This document shows, piece by piece, positions 15,795-23,132 of a stretch of 25,433 nucleotides of DNA (positions within the stretch are counted from its first letter, which is position 1; every line of letters begins with the position of its first letter). A program made the translations under genes and the position numbers. This DNA is from WFQV01 sp964611145 (lineage in GTDB: Bacteria > Bacteroidota > Ignavibacteria > Ignavibacteriales > Melioribacteraceae): NCBI GenBank assembly GCA_964611145.1, contig CAZSYM010000035.1:1-25433 (forward strand), written 5' to 3'. The notes under the pieces are model-generated. The model made no database searches and was not told the DNA's origin. It was given only the letters and a program-made list of their open reading frames with translations.

Positions 15795-17294
15795 ATGGAT
15801 GCAATGAATTTAAGTCAAATGTTGAGTTACATTAAACCCGAAATAGCCGTATCGATTACTTTAATCGTGTTGGTATTGTTGGATTTGATTTTTCATAAGA
15901 ATAAGAAAATTATTCCTTATGTCGCTTTGGTCGGCATTGTTGTAACGGGCGCTCTGCTTGTGGGGGACTTTAACTTGAAAGGAAGTGTATTCCCTACAAG
16001 TGGAGAAAACGGAATGATTGCTGTTGACCCGTTCGCTAATTTCGTTAAAATGGTTGTTTTAATAGCGACGTTTTTAATAGTCCTCTTTGCCTATGATTCC
16101 GATGAAATAAATAAGATTACCGATAGATTGGGAGAATACTACGCGCTTATTTTCGGAATGGTTTTGGGAATGTTTTTCCTTATCTCCGCATCGGATTTGA
16201 TACTTATTTATTTGTCGATGGAATTGCTTTCCCTAAGCTCCTACGTTTTGGCGGGTTTTACCAAATTGCGCGACCGTAACAGCGAAGCGGCGCTTAAATA
16301 TTTGATTTACGGCGCCATTTCCTCCGGTTTGATGCTTTTCGGTATCTCTATCGTTTACGGCTTAACGGGTACGACCAATCTGTTCGAGTTGAATACCGCT
16401 ATTCAGAATCCCCAAATAAATCTCTATACCTTTGCTTTTGCAATGGTGCTGATTTTTGCGGGGATAGGCTATAAAATTTCCGCTGTGCCGTTTCATTATT
16501 GGACTCCCGATGTTTACGAGGGCGCTCCCATTACGATTACCGCTTATCTTTCCGTAGCGAGTAAAGCGGCGGGATTTGCATTGTTGATTCGATTTTTAAG
16601 AATTACCTTTGTTTCTTACAACGACCACGGCACGTGGCAAATAATAGATATGTTCGATTGGCAAACATTCCTCATTGTTATTTCCGTTCTTACGATGACC
16701 CTTGGAAATTTTGCCGCTCTGTGGCAAGATAATTTAAAAAGAATGCTTGCCTATTCCAGCATTGCACATGCCGGTTATATGTTGCTGGGTGTGTTAGTAC
16801 TCACCGATAAAGGCGTAACGGCGGTGCTTTTCTATTTTGTCGTTTATTTAATTATGAACCTGGGAGCCTTTTATATTGTAATGCTGATTGCCAACAAAAC
16901 GGGAACGGAGGATATTAACGATTACGATGGCTTGGGATACACTTCCTCCTTTTTGGGAGTGACGCTTGCTATCTTTCTTGTTTCCCTTACCGGCTTGCCG
17001 CCTACGGCGGGCTTTATCGGAAAGTTTTATTTGTTCGTGGCATTGCTTGATGCGAAGATGGCAATTGTTGCGGTCATTGCAGTTGTCAATAGCGTGGTTT
17101 CCCTCTACTACTATATTAGAGTACTGAAGCATATGTACTTAACGAGGAATGAGAACGCACCTGTTATACCGGTTTCAAAATTGGCTTTCACTATCGTTTT
17201 GGTGCTTTCTACCGCAACTTTGCTTTTCGGAATTTACTTTACACCCATTTCCAATTGGGCTAAAAATGCCGCTGTCATCGTGGGTTTGAGTTAA
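15795..17294 (+). CDS. nuoN: NADH-quinone oxidoreductase subunit N
   Basis: Third antiporter-like subunit, 499 aa. Features are the membrane Glu in IYLSMELLSLSSYVLAGF, channel residues in GYKISAVPFHYWTPDVYEGA and the LKRMLAYSSIAHAGYMLLG block. A second in-frame ATG two codons after the first (15804) is an equally good start. Last gene of the operon, followed 23 bases later by a terminator. No nuoE, nuoF or nuoG lies anywhere in the operon, so the complex has 11 subunits and must take electrons from something other than the standard NADH module, unless that is encoded elsewhere. Confidence 0.98.
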   Translation: MDAMNLSQMLSYIKPEIAVSITLIVLVLLDLIFHKNKKIIPYVALVGIVVTGALLVGDFNLKGSVFPTSGENGMIAVDPFANFVKMVVLIATFLIVLFAYDSDEINKITDRLGEYYALIFGMVLGMFFLISASDLILIYLSMELLSLSSYVLAGFTKLRDRNSEAALKYLIYGAISSGLMLFGISIVYGLTGTTNLFELNTAIQNPQINLYTFAFAMVLIFAGIGYKISAVPFHYWTPDVYEGAPITITAYLSVASKAAGFALLIRFLRITFVSYNDHGTWQIIDMFDWQTFLIVISVLTMTLGNFAALWQDNLKRMLAYSSIAHAGYMLLGVLVLTDKGVTAVLFYFVVYLIMNLGAFYIVMLIANKTGTEDINDYDGLGYTSSFLGVTLAIFLVSLTGLPPTAGFIGKFYLFVALLDAKMAIVAVIAVVNSVVSLYYYIRVLKHMYLTRNENAPVIPVSKLAFTIVLVLSTATLLFGIYFTPISNWAKNAAVIVGLS

Positions 17295-17317
17295 AATTTG
17301 ACTAAATAAGAAATTCT

Positions 17318-17347
17318 AAAAAAGCCGGGCATTCGCTCGGCTTTTTT
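17318..17347. terminator. Bidirectional terminator between nuoN and birA
   Basis: A run of A (17318-17323), then stem GCCGGGC / GCTCGGC with an ATTC loop, then a run of T (17342-17347). The A and T runs extend the stem and give a U-tract in both directions. It therefore can end the nuo transcript on the + strand and birA on the - strand, whose stop is at 17389. Confidence 0.9.
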
Positions 17348-17388
17348 AATACTAATATTCGGAAAGAAAAGAGTTAAAACGCTCCTCG

Positions 17389-18174
17389 TTATTTTTTAAT
17401 AATCTCTCCCGAGAAGATTTTTTTAATTTCATTCCCTACGCGGAGCAACATAAAGCCGTCCTCGTTGATGTCCTCGAACGTGCCGAACAATTCTTCCGAC
17501 CCGTGAACTTTGACCCAAATTTTATCTCCCAACATTTTACACCGCTCGCGCCAATTGTTCAAAATGTTCTTGGGAGAATCAATCAGTTGCATAATGTTTT
17601 CTTCGAAGATGTTTAAAAACTCGCTTAAAAGTCTTTCCCGACTGACTTTCCGCTTTGCTTCGATTCTTATGGAGGTAGGGGGAATTTTGTATTTGCCGGG
17701 GAAGTTTGTTTGATTGACATTTATACCAATTCCGATAACCAGATCCGTAATTTGATTACCCGCCGAGAGGGACTCGCAAAGTATTCCCGCAATCTTTTTG
17801 CCTTCTACGAGCACGTCGTTTGGCCATTTCATTTCCGGTTTTAATTGATAAAGATTTTCCAGAGCCATGCCTACGGAAAGGGCGGCGGAAAGGTTTAAAT
17901 AGTTGATTTTGAAATGCTCCAGATTCTCGTTCAATAATACGGAAAATGTAAGATTTTGCCCCTTCGCACTTCTCCAATCGTGATTGTGGCGACCCTTCCC
18001 TTTTGTTTGAAATTCGGCTAAAACTACCGTGCCGTTTTCCCGAAAATCCTCATTTCCTAATAGATAATCGTTTGTGGAATCGAGTTCCTCGCAATACACG
18101 AAATTTCTGCCTAAAAATTCCGTGTCCAACTTGATATTAAAGGCTTCCAAATTAAAAAGAGATTGGTGCTCCAT
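17389..18174 (-). CDS. birA: Biotin--[acetyl-CoA-carboxylase] ligase, class I (no HTH domain)
   Basis: Biotin protein ligase of 261 aa that makes biotinyl-AMP and attaches biotin to carrier lysines of acetyl-CoA carboxylase and similar enzymes. It has LDSTNDY at the start of the catalytic domain, TKGKGRHNHDW in place of the adenylate-loop GRGRxxxxW, then KWPNDVLVEGKKIAGILCE and VIGIGINVN. A small C-terminal SH3-like domain is present. The N-terminal DNA-binding helix-turn-helix of E. coli BirA is missing, so it should not act as a repressor. The ATG at 18174 is used; an in-frame GTG at 18183 would add three residues. It is divergent from dnaK across a 324-base gap. Confidence 0.95.
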   Translation of the reverse strand: MEHQSLFNLEAFNIKLDTEFLGRNFVYCEELDSTNDYLLGNEDFRENGTVVLAEFQTKGKGRHNHDWRSAKGQNLTFSVLLNENLEHFKINYLNLSAALSVGMALENLYQLKPEMKWPNDVLVEGKKIAGILCESLSAGNQITDLVIGIGINVNQTNFPGKYKIPPTSIRIEAKRKVSRERLLSEFLNIFEENIMQLIDSPKNILNNWRERCKMLGDKIWVKVHGSEELFGTFEDINEDGFMLLRVGNEIKKIFSGEIIKK

Positions 18175-18205
18175 TTCTTTCACTTCTGTTTTGTTCTTTA
18201 AGTCA

Positions 18206-18258
18206 ATTTGTCATCAAAATACCGTTAATGTGTCATTGTGGCGCATATTCTGACAAAT
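18206..18258 (+). promoter_or_regulatory. Three TGTCA-type boxes, candidate activator sites upstream of the sigma-54 promoter
   Basis: TGTCA occurs at 18209-18213 and 18231-18235, and its inverse TGACA at 18251-18255: starts 22 and 20 bases apart, about two helical turns. The outer pair extends to a perfect 8-base inverted repeat, ATTTGTCA (18206-18213) and TGACAAAT (18251-18258). They lie about 90-140 bases before the predicted start site, a usual distance for sigma-54 activator binding. Function is inference; they could also serve birA. Confidence 0.4.
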
Positions 18259-18318
18259 AATAATGTCTCTTGAATTCTAAAAACCTTGAAATTCTACGAA
18301 AAACTAAATATTTGCTTA

Positions 18319-18334
18319 TGGCACGTATTTTGCA
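18319..18334 (+). promoter_or_regulatory. Sigma-54 (RpoN) promoter, -24/-12, upstream of dnaK
   Basis: TGGCACGTATTTTGCA matches the sigma-54 consensus TGGCACG-N4-TTGCW at every defined position, with GG (18320-18321) and GC (18332-18333) at the correct spacing. Transcription would start near 18345, giving a dnaK leader of about 154 bases. Such a full match is rare by chance, and I found no second match in the other intergenic regions by eye. Confidence 0.7.
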
Positions 18335-18366
18335 GTTACCTATGAATGGCAACCAAAATTTCGTGA

Positions 18367-18405
18367 AATCAGAAAAAGAGGAAATAATAAAAGTTTTTTC
18401 TGATT
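18367..18405 (+). promoter_or_regulatory. Stem-loop 1 in the dnaK leader
   Basis: AATCAGAAAAA (18367-18377) is perfectly complementary to TTTTTCTGATT (18395-18405), an 11-bp AU-rich stem with a 17-base loop that itself contains GAGG. It lies 20-60 bases into the predicted sigma-54 transcript. It has no long T-run beyond the stem, so it is not an obvious terminator. Confidence 0.45.
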
Positions 18406-18409
18406 CGAT

Positions 18410-18455
18410 AGTTAAAGATAGTAAAAAAAATGGTTGTAAGGAATTGTCTTTAACT
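18410..18455 (+). promoter_or_regulatory. Stem-loop 2 in the dnaK leader
   Basis: AGTTAAAGATAGT (18410-18422) can pair with ATTGTCTTTAACT (18443-18455) in a 13-bp stem with two G-U pairs and a 20-base loop. It directly follows stem-loop 1 and is followed by the self-complementary TTCGCGAA (18455-18462). The dnaK Shine-Dalgarno (AGGAGG, 18487-18492) stays outside it, so it would not mask translation directly. Confidence 0.45.
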
Positions 18456-18498
18456 TCGCGAAAAAAATAAAATAAAGTTTAATAACAGGAGGTAGAAA

Positions 18499-20430
18499 AT
18501 GGGAAAAATAATTGGAATTGATTTGGGTACTACTAACTCGTGCGTTGCCGTAATGGAAGGCAACGAGCCTGTTGTAATTCCCAATTCCGAAGGCGGAAGA
18601 ACCACTCCGTCCGTCGTTGCTTTTACGAAAAACGGCGAAAGATTAGTGGGACAACCTGCAAAGCGTCAGGCGGTTACTAATCCTAAGAATACGATTTTCT
18701 CGATTAAGCGTTTTATGGGACGGAGATATGACGAGGTTCAGGAGGAAATTAAGGAAGTCCCTTACGAAGTGGTGGAAGGTGAAAACCAAACCGCCCGTGT
18801 GAAAGTGGGGGATAGACTTTATTCTCCGCCGGAAATTTCGGCTATGATACTTCAGAAGATGAAGAAAACGGCTGAAGAATATCTGGGACAGGAAGTTACC
18901 GAGGCGGTTATTACCGTTCCCGCTTATTTTAACGACGCTCAACGTCAAGCCACGAAAGATGCCGGTGAAATAGCAGGTCTGACGGTTAAAAGAATTATTA
19001 ACGAGCCGACCGCTGCTGCTTTGGCATATGGCTTGGATAAAAAGAACAAGGAGGAATTGGTAGCGGTATATGACCTCGGTGGTGGAACTTTCGATATTTC
19101 GATTCTTCAGATTGGCGAAGGTGTTTTCGAAGTTCGTTCCACAAACGGCGATACTCATCTCGGTGGCGACGATTTCGACCAGCGCCTGATTGATTATTTG
19201 GCGGATGAGTTTCAAAAACAGGAAGGCATTGACCTTAGAAAAGATCCGATGGCTTTGCAACGTTTGAAGGAAGCCGCAGAAAAAGCGAAAATAGAGCTTT
19301 CTTCTTCCATGCAAACGGAAGTTAATTTGCCCTTTATTACCGCTACTCAGGAAGGTCCCAAGCATTTGAACATCCAAATTACGCGTGCTAAGTTCGAACA
19401 ATTGATTGACGATTTGGTAGAGCGTACTCGCATACCTTGCGAGAATGCTTTGAAAGATGCCGGTATTTCGGCTTCGCAAATTGACGAGGTTATCCTTGTA
19501 GGTGGTTCTACGCGTGTACCTAAGGTTCAGCAAATCGTTAAGGAGATATTCGGCAAGGAGCCGCATAAGGGAGTTAATCCCGACGAAGTTGTGGCGATTG
19601 GTGCGGCGATTCAAGGCGGTGTTCTTGCGGGAGACGTTAAGGATGTGTTGTTGCTGGATGTTACGCCGCTTTCCCTTGGTATCGAAACTTTGGGAGGCGT
19701 AATGACTACGTTGATTCCTGCAAATACTACAATCCCGACACGCAAGAGCGAAATATTTTCCACCGCTTCGGATAATCAACCCTCCGTTGAAATTCATGTT
19801 CTCCAAGGCGAGCGTCCTATGGCGGCGGATAACAGAACTTTGGGTAGATTCCACTTGGACGGAATTCCGCCCGCACCGCGTGGAGTACCGCAAATAGAGG
19901 TAACTTTCGATATTGATGCTAATGGTATCTTGCATGTATCCGCAAAGGATAAGGCTACGGGCAAAGAACAGAGCATCCGTATCACTTCTTCCAGCGGATT
20001 GACGCAGGAAGAGATAGAAAAAATGAAACGCGAAGCCAAAGAACATGCGGCTGAGGATAAAAAGAAAAAAGAAGAAGTGGAAATCAAGAACAATGCCGAT
20101 AATCTTGTCTTCCAAACCAAAAAGCAAATGGAAGAGTTGAAAGATAAGCTTCCTGCGGATGCCAAAGGCAGACTTGAATCCGGTATTCAGAAAGTTGAGG
20201 ATGCCCTCAAAACCAATGATGTGGAAAAAATAAAAGCCGCTACGGAAGATCTCACGAAAATATGGAATGAAATCTCCCAGACGATTTATCAACAACAGGG
20301 AGCAACTGGTCAACCGGGGGCACAACAAGCAGGTGCAACGGGTGGTCAGCAAGCAAGCGGCGAAAAGAAAGAAGATAACGATGTTCAGGATGCAAGCTAC
20401 GAAGTAGTTGATGACGATAAGGATAAGTAA
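18499..20430 (+). CDS. dnaK: Molecular chaperone DnaK (Hsp70)
   Basis: Hsp70 chaperone of 643 aa, a normal length. The N-terminal ATPase domain opens with GIDLGTTNSCVAVMEG. It has NEPTAAALAYGLDK, VYDLGGGTFDISIL and ILVGGSTRVPKVQ. The interdomain linker is VLLLDVTPLSLGIETLGG. After the substrate-binding lid, a Gln/Gly/Ala-rich spacer ends in DASYEVVDDDKDK. It folds client proteins with DnaJ and GrpE, neither of which is in the window. A strong AGGAGG lies 7 bases before the ATG. Upstream are a sigma-54-type promoter and a structured leader instead of the CIRCE element seen at groEL. It ends at the 20451-20477 terminator. Confidence 0.99.
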   Translation: MGKIIGIDLGTTNSCVAVMEGNEPVVIPNSEGGRTTPSVVAFTKNGERLVGQPAKRQAVTNPKNTIFSIKRFMGRRYDEVQEEIKEVPYEVVEGENQTARVKVGDRLYSPPEISAMILQKMKKTAEEYLGQEVTEAVITVPAYFNDAQRQATKDAGEIAGLTVKRIINEPTAAALAYGLDKKNKEELVAVYDLGGGTFDISILQIGEGVFEVRSTNGDTHLGGDDFDQRLIDYLADEFQKQEGIDLRKDPMALQRLKEAAEKAKIELSSSMQTEVNLPFITATQEGPKHLNIQITRAKFEQLIDDLVERTRIPCENALKDAGISASQIDEVILVGGSTRVPKVQQIVKEIFGKEPHKGVNPDEVVAIGAAIQGGVLAGDVKDVLLLDVTPLSLGIETLGGVMTTLIPANTTIPTRKSEIFSTASDNQPSVEIHVLQGERPMAADNRTLGRFHLDGIPPAPRGVPQIEVTFDIDANGILHVSAKDKATGKEQSIRITSSSGLTQEEIEKMKREAKEHAAEDKKKKEEVEIKNNADNLVFQTKKQMEELKDKLPADAKGRLESGIQKVEDALKTNDVEKIKAATEDLTKIWNEISQTIYQQQGATGQPGAQQAGATGGQQASGEKKEDNDVQDASYEVVDDDKDK

Positions 20431-20450
20431 TGAGTAAGTGATTTATTGTT

Positions 20451-20477
20451 AAGGGAGCCGAGTGGCTCCCTTTTTTT
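20451..20477 (+). terminator. Rho-independent terminator of dnaK
   Basis: A perfect 9-bp stem AAGGGAGCC / GGCTCCCTT (20451-20459, 20464-20472) with a 4-base loop is followed by T residues to 20477. It begins 21 bases after the dnaK stop and precedes the convergent gene ending at 20491. Confidence 0.93.
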
Positions 20478-20490
20478 GTTCTTGAAAGAT

Positions 20491-21096
20491 TTATTGTGGC
20501 TTTTTGTGTGTGGCGACATCCGATTTTCTCTTGATAATAAATCCGCTGTCCGTCACGTAAACAAGAAAGATTCTTTCTTTATCCGAAAATTGATAAGCGG
20601 CGCTGCCGTAAACCGTTTCTACGAAGGGCAACTTGGGAGCAATGTCATAAAGTATTCCCCAAATATCATTACGACTTTCCTCGGCAAGGGCGAAAAGGGA
20701 GCGGGGGTTGTTTTTTTCGTCTCTTATTTTTAAATATCGTCCTTCTATTCTTGTTAACCTATAGCGGGCGTGTAAACCCAGAAAATTCAAGTACGGTTTC
20801 CATTTCAAGACGTCGCCTTCCAAAATCCATTGATCACCGTGAATGAGGAAGTTCTTTTTTACAAGGCTTGAATCTTTGTCTTCTTTTTCTATTAAAGTTA
20901 TATGTGCTTCTTGATTGCCTGTGGGTTTTACTATAATTATAGCAACGGGTTTTTCATAGTTGAATTCTTTGTATGCGCGGATTAGAATTTGAACGGAGAC
21001 AAGGAAAAACGTAATTGCCAGAAAAGCCAATAAAGAGGAAATTACCAATATCGTTTGTACTACTTTAAAATTTCTTTTCTTTCTGAAAAAAGGCAT
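20491..21096 (-). CDS. Single-pass membrane protein of unknown function
   Basis: 201 aa with a basic N-terminus (FFRKKRNFK) and one clear transmembrane helix (about residues 14-38, ILVISSLLAFLAITFFLVSV). The rest is a soluble domain predicted to lie outside the cytoplasm. Its best-conserved-looking segment is GDQWILEGDVLKWKPYLNFL with GLHARYRLTRIEGRY after it, and later VETVYGSAAYQF and SGFIIKRK. This resembles small proteins that I recall being labelled 'cation/multidrug efflux pump' in proteobacteria. That name is not supported by the topology, since one helix cannot make a pump. It starts 14 bases after the DUF2721 gene, so the two are probably one operon. No function is claimed. Confidence 0.75.
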   Translation of the reverse strand: MPFFRKKRNFKVVQTILVISSLLAFLAITFFLVSVQILIRAYKEFNYEKPVAIIIVKPTGNQEAHITLIEKEDKDSSLVKKNFLIHGDQWILEGDVLKWKPYLNFLGLHARYRLTRIEGRYLKIRDEKNNPRSLFALAEESRNDIWGILYDIAPKLPFVETVYGSAAYQFSDKERIFLVYVTDSGFIIKRKSDVATHKKPQ

Positions 21097-21110
21097 TTGC
21101 CTGCGTCCTT

Positions 21111-21569
21111 TTAATTTTTCCCCAACACGTTTTGCGTTTCTATTAGAACTATTTTGTAACCTAAGCGTACTTCTTTGGCGGCGTTAAGGACTCCGAGCAA
21201 AATCGTTATAAGTCCTAAAATGAAAAGTGTCAAAGAGATAAACGATGCAACGGAGGAAGCGATGTTTATTGAAAAAAGCCCTAAAAAAATAATTGAGAAG
21301 ATAAAGAGGGCTACGCTTACGGTGTAAAGCCAGACGGCGTTGCGAATTATTTGCATTCTTTTTACTAAAAGAGGCATTTGCAAAAGAATACAGCGCATTC
21401 TTTCTTCGGAAATGTTTGTAACGTTGCGAAGTTCACCGTTTAAGGTTCTGATTCTTCCTACTACCAACGAGTATTTATTGTTCATTCCCAGCAAAAGTAA
21501 TCCGCATGCCGAAATCATTAAGCCGGGTGCAAGCATTCCTTGAATTATTTCAATAATTGATCTTTCCAT
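21111..21569 (-). CDS. DUF2721 family membrane protein
   Basis: 152 aa with three hydrophobic helices: near residues 12-28 (GLMISACGLLLLGMNNKY), 78-101 and 107-128. The loop between the first and second carries a basic, Leu/Arg-rich segment (VVGRIRTLNGELRN) typical of DUF2721 proteins, whose function is not known to me. It is first in a two-gene - strand operon and divergent from the barrel gene at 21671, across 101 bases. No good Shine-Dalgarno is seen. Confidence 0.8.
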   Translation of the reverse strand: MERSIIEIIQGMLAPGLMISACGLLLLGMNNKYSLVVGRIRTLNGELRNVTNISEERMRCILLQMPLLVKRMQIIRNAVWLYTVSVALFIFSIIFLGLFSINIASSVASFISLTLFILGLITILLGVLNAAKEVRLGYKIVLIETQNVLGKN

Positions 21570-21670
21570 AAGAACTTAATTGTTCAAAAGACGTCTAATT
21601 ATAATCTGAAATTTTTGTCATTAAAAATAAATATTTTCCAATTCTAAAATAGTAATGTTTTGAGGGAAAA

Positions 21671-22924
21671 ATGAAAAAGATTTTGTTGTTTGTGTTTTCG
21701 ATTTTAAGTTTTTCTTATTTGGGAGCCATGTCCAATGCAAGTGGCATACATTCGAACGCACCCAAGATTTATTTGGATTGTCATCATTGCGATATGGATT
21801 TCATTCGCGAAAAAATTACGTTTGTGAATTTCGTTCGCGACCGCCACGATGCGGACATTCATATTTTTACCTCCCGGATTCATACCGGTAGCGGAGGGCG
21901 GGAATATACGATGATTTTCGTCGGTAAGAATAGGTTCAAAGGAATTAGGGATACCTTAAAGTATTTTACCAACAAGACCGATACGGATTCCAAGGAAAGA
22001 GAAAAAATGTTGCATCAGTTGAAAATCGGTTTGTTTCGCTTTCTTTATAAAACGGAATATGCTCAAAATTTTGATATAGTTTTCAAAGGGCGCAATACTT
22101 TTTCTGTGCCTCTTAAAGGGACGGAAGACCCGTGGGATTTTTGGGTGTTTAAAACATCCCTTTGGAGCTATTTTTCGGGCGAGGAGTCCTCTTCCTTCGG
22201 CAATGTTCGTACAAGTTTTTCGGCATCGCGCGTTACGGAGGAATGGAAATTTTCGGCATGGTTAAGCTCCCGCTATGCGGAGAGTAATTTTAATCATAAA
22301 GACGTTAATATTAAAAACATAAAGCGAAGCCAGAACGCCAATTTTACCATTGTTAAATCCATTAATGACCATTGGTCATGGGCGGTGGGACTGAACGCTA
22401 ACTCCTCCACTTACAAAAATATAAATTTTTCCGTCTTTATCTCTCCGGGTATTGAATACGACTTTTATCCCTATTCCGAAGCTACCAGCCGACGCGTGTT
22501 GCTGCAGTATAAAATATCTCCCAAGTTTAACAATTATTCTTATGAAACCATTTACTTTAAAACCCACGAGTATTTGTTGCAACAAACCCTTTTGGCAGGA
22601 GCGGAGTTTATAGAGGAATGGGGTACGATTAGCGGAATGGTTATGTTCAGAAATTATATGAACGATTTTTCTAAGCATTCTGCCGAGATAAATGTGGATT
22701 TGGAATTTAAATTGTTCAAAGGTGTTTCCTTGGATTTAAGCGGTAGCTTCGAAGCCGTTCACGACCAAATCGAATTGCCGCTTCAGGATGCGAGTCTTGA
22801 GGAAATCCTTTTACAACGGCGCGAATTGAGTACGCAGTACAATTACAGCGGGAGTATAGGATTTTCCTATACTTTCGGTTCGATTTATAACAATATCGTT
22901 AATCCCAGATTTTACGGGTTTTAA
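21671..22924 (+). CDS. Predicted outer-membrane beta-barrel protein with N-terminal periplasmic domain
   Basis: 417 aa with a Sec signal peptide (KKILLFVFSILSFSYLG, cleavage probably near residues 19-24). A soluble domain of about 110 residues follows, with KIYLDCHHCDMDFIREKITF, FVRDRHDADIHIF and TGSGGREYTMIFVG. From about residue 160 alternating amphipathic strands rich in aromatic residues make a probable barrel, and the protein ends in FYGF with a C-terminal Phe, as in proteins inserted by BamA. The LDC-HCDMDFIR plus TGSGGREY signature recalls an uncharacterised family in Bacteroidota-like genomes. GAGG at 21662-21665 supports the start. The two cysteines (DCHHC) could form a disulfide or a metal site. 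The next gene's ATG follows its stop directly. Confidence 0.75.
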   Translation: MKKILLFVFSILSFSYLGAMSNASGIHSNAPKIYLDCHHCDMDFIREKITFVNFVRDRHDADIHIFTSRIHTGSGGREYTMIFVGKNRFKGIRDTLKYFTNKTDTDSKEREKMLHQLKIGLFRFLYKTEYAQNFDIVFKGRNTFSVPLKGTEDPWDFWVFKTSLWSYFSGEESSSFGNVRTSFSASRVTEEWKFSAWLSSRYAESNFNHKDVNIKNIKRSQNANFTIVKSINDHWSWAVGLNANSSTYKNINFSVFISPGIEYDFYPYSEATSRRVLLQYKISPKFNNYSYETIYFKTHEYLLQQTLLAGAEFIEEWGTISGMVMFRNYMNDFSKHSAEINVDLEFKLFKGVSLDLSGSFEAVHDQIELPLQDASLEEILLQRRELSTQYNYSGSIGFSYTFGSIYNNIVNPRFYGF

Positions 22925-23131
22925 ATGAATAAATTGCTTGTAGCAATCGGAATTGTGCTTCTCCTCGTCGGCTTGTTTTGGAAATATTTGATTAAAATAC
23001 CTTTTTTCCATTTGCCTGGCGATATCGTAATTGACAAGCCGAACATTAAAATCTTTATTCCCATTACTACGATGGTGCTCTTTAGTGTTTTGTTAACCCT
23101 TGTTTTTTGGATTATTAGGAAATTTTTCTGA
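22925..23131 (+). CDS. DUF2905 family small membrane protein
   Basis: 68 aa with two transmembrane helices (about 4-22 and 43-66) joined by the diagnostic short loop IPFFHLPGDIVIDKPNIKIF, with the LPGDI motif of DUF2905. Function unknown. The ATG comes immediately after the stop of the upstream barrel gene, and the next ATG is 1 base after its own stop, so all three genes are probably translated from one message. Confidence 0.88.
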   Translation: MNKLLVAIGIVLLLVGLFWKYLIKIPFFHLPGDIVIDKPNIKIFIPITTMVLFSVLLTLVFWIIRKFF

Positions 23132-23132
23132 T

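Noticed and set aside
18270..18470. Small open frame (66 aa, or 42 aa from ATG 18342) before dnaK
   Set aside because: No ribosome binding site, no recognisable family, its ATG lies at the predicted sigma-54 transcript start, and the stretch is better explained by promoter and leader stem-loops.
18175..18498. CIRCE element for dnaK
   Set aside because: No TTAGCACTC/GAGTGCTAA or near match is present in the gap.
18643..20352. Long open frame antisense to dnaK (569 aa)
   Set aside because: Shadow of codon bias in dnaK; no start signal or recognisable protein. The same holds for long antisense frames over nuoD, nuoM and groEL.
20446..20733. Open frame on the + strand after dnaK (95 aa)
   Set aside because: It begins inside the dnaK terminator and is antisense to the 20491-21096 gene.
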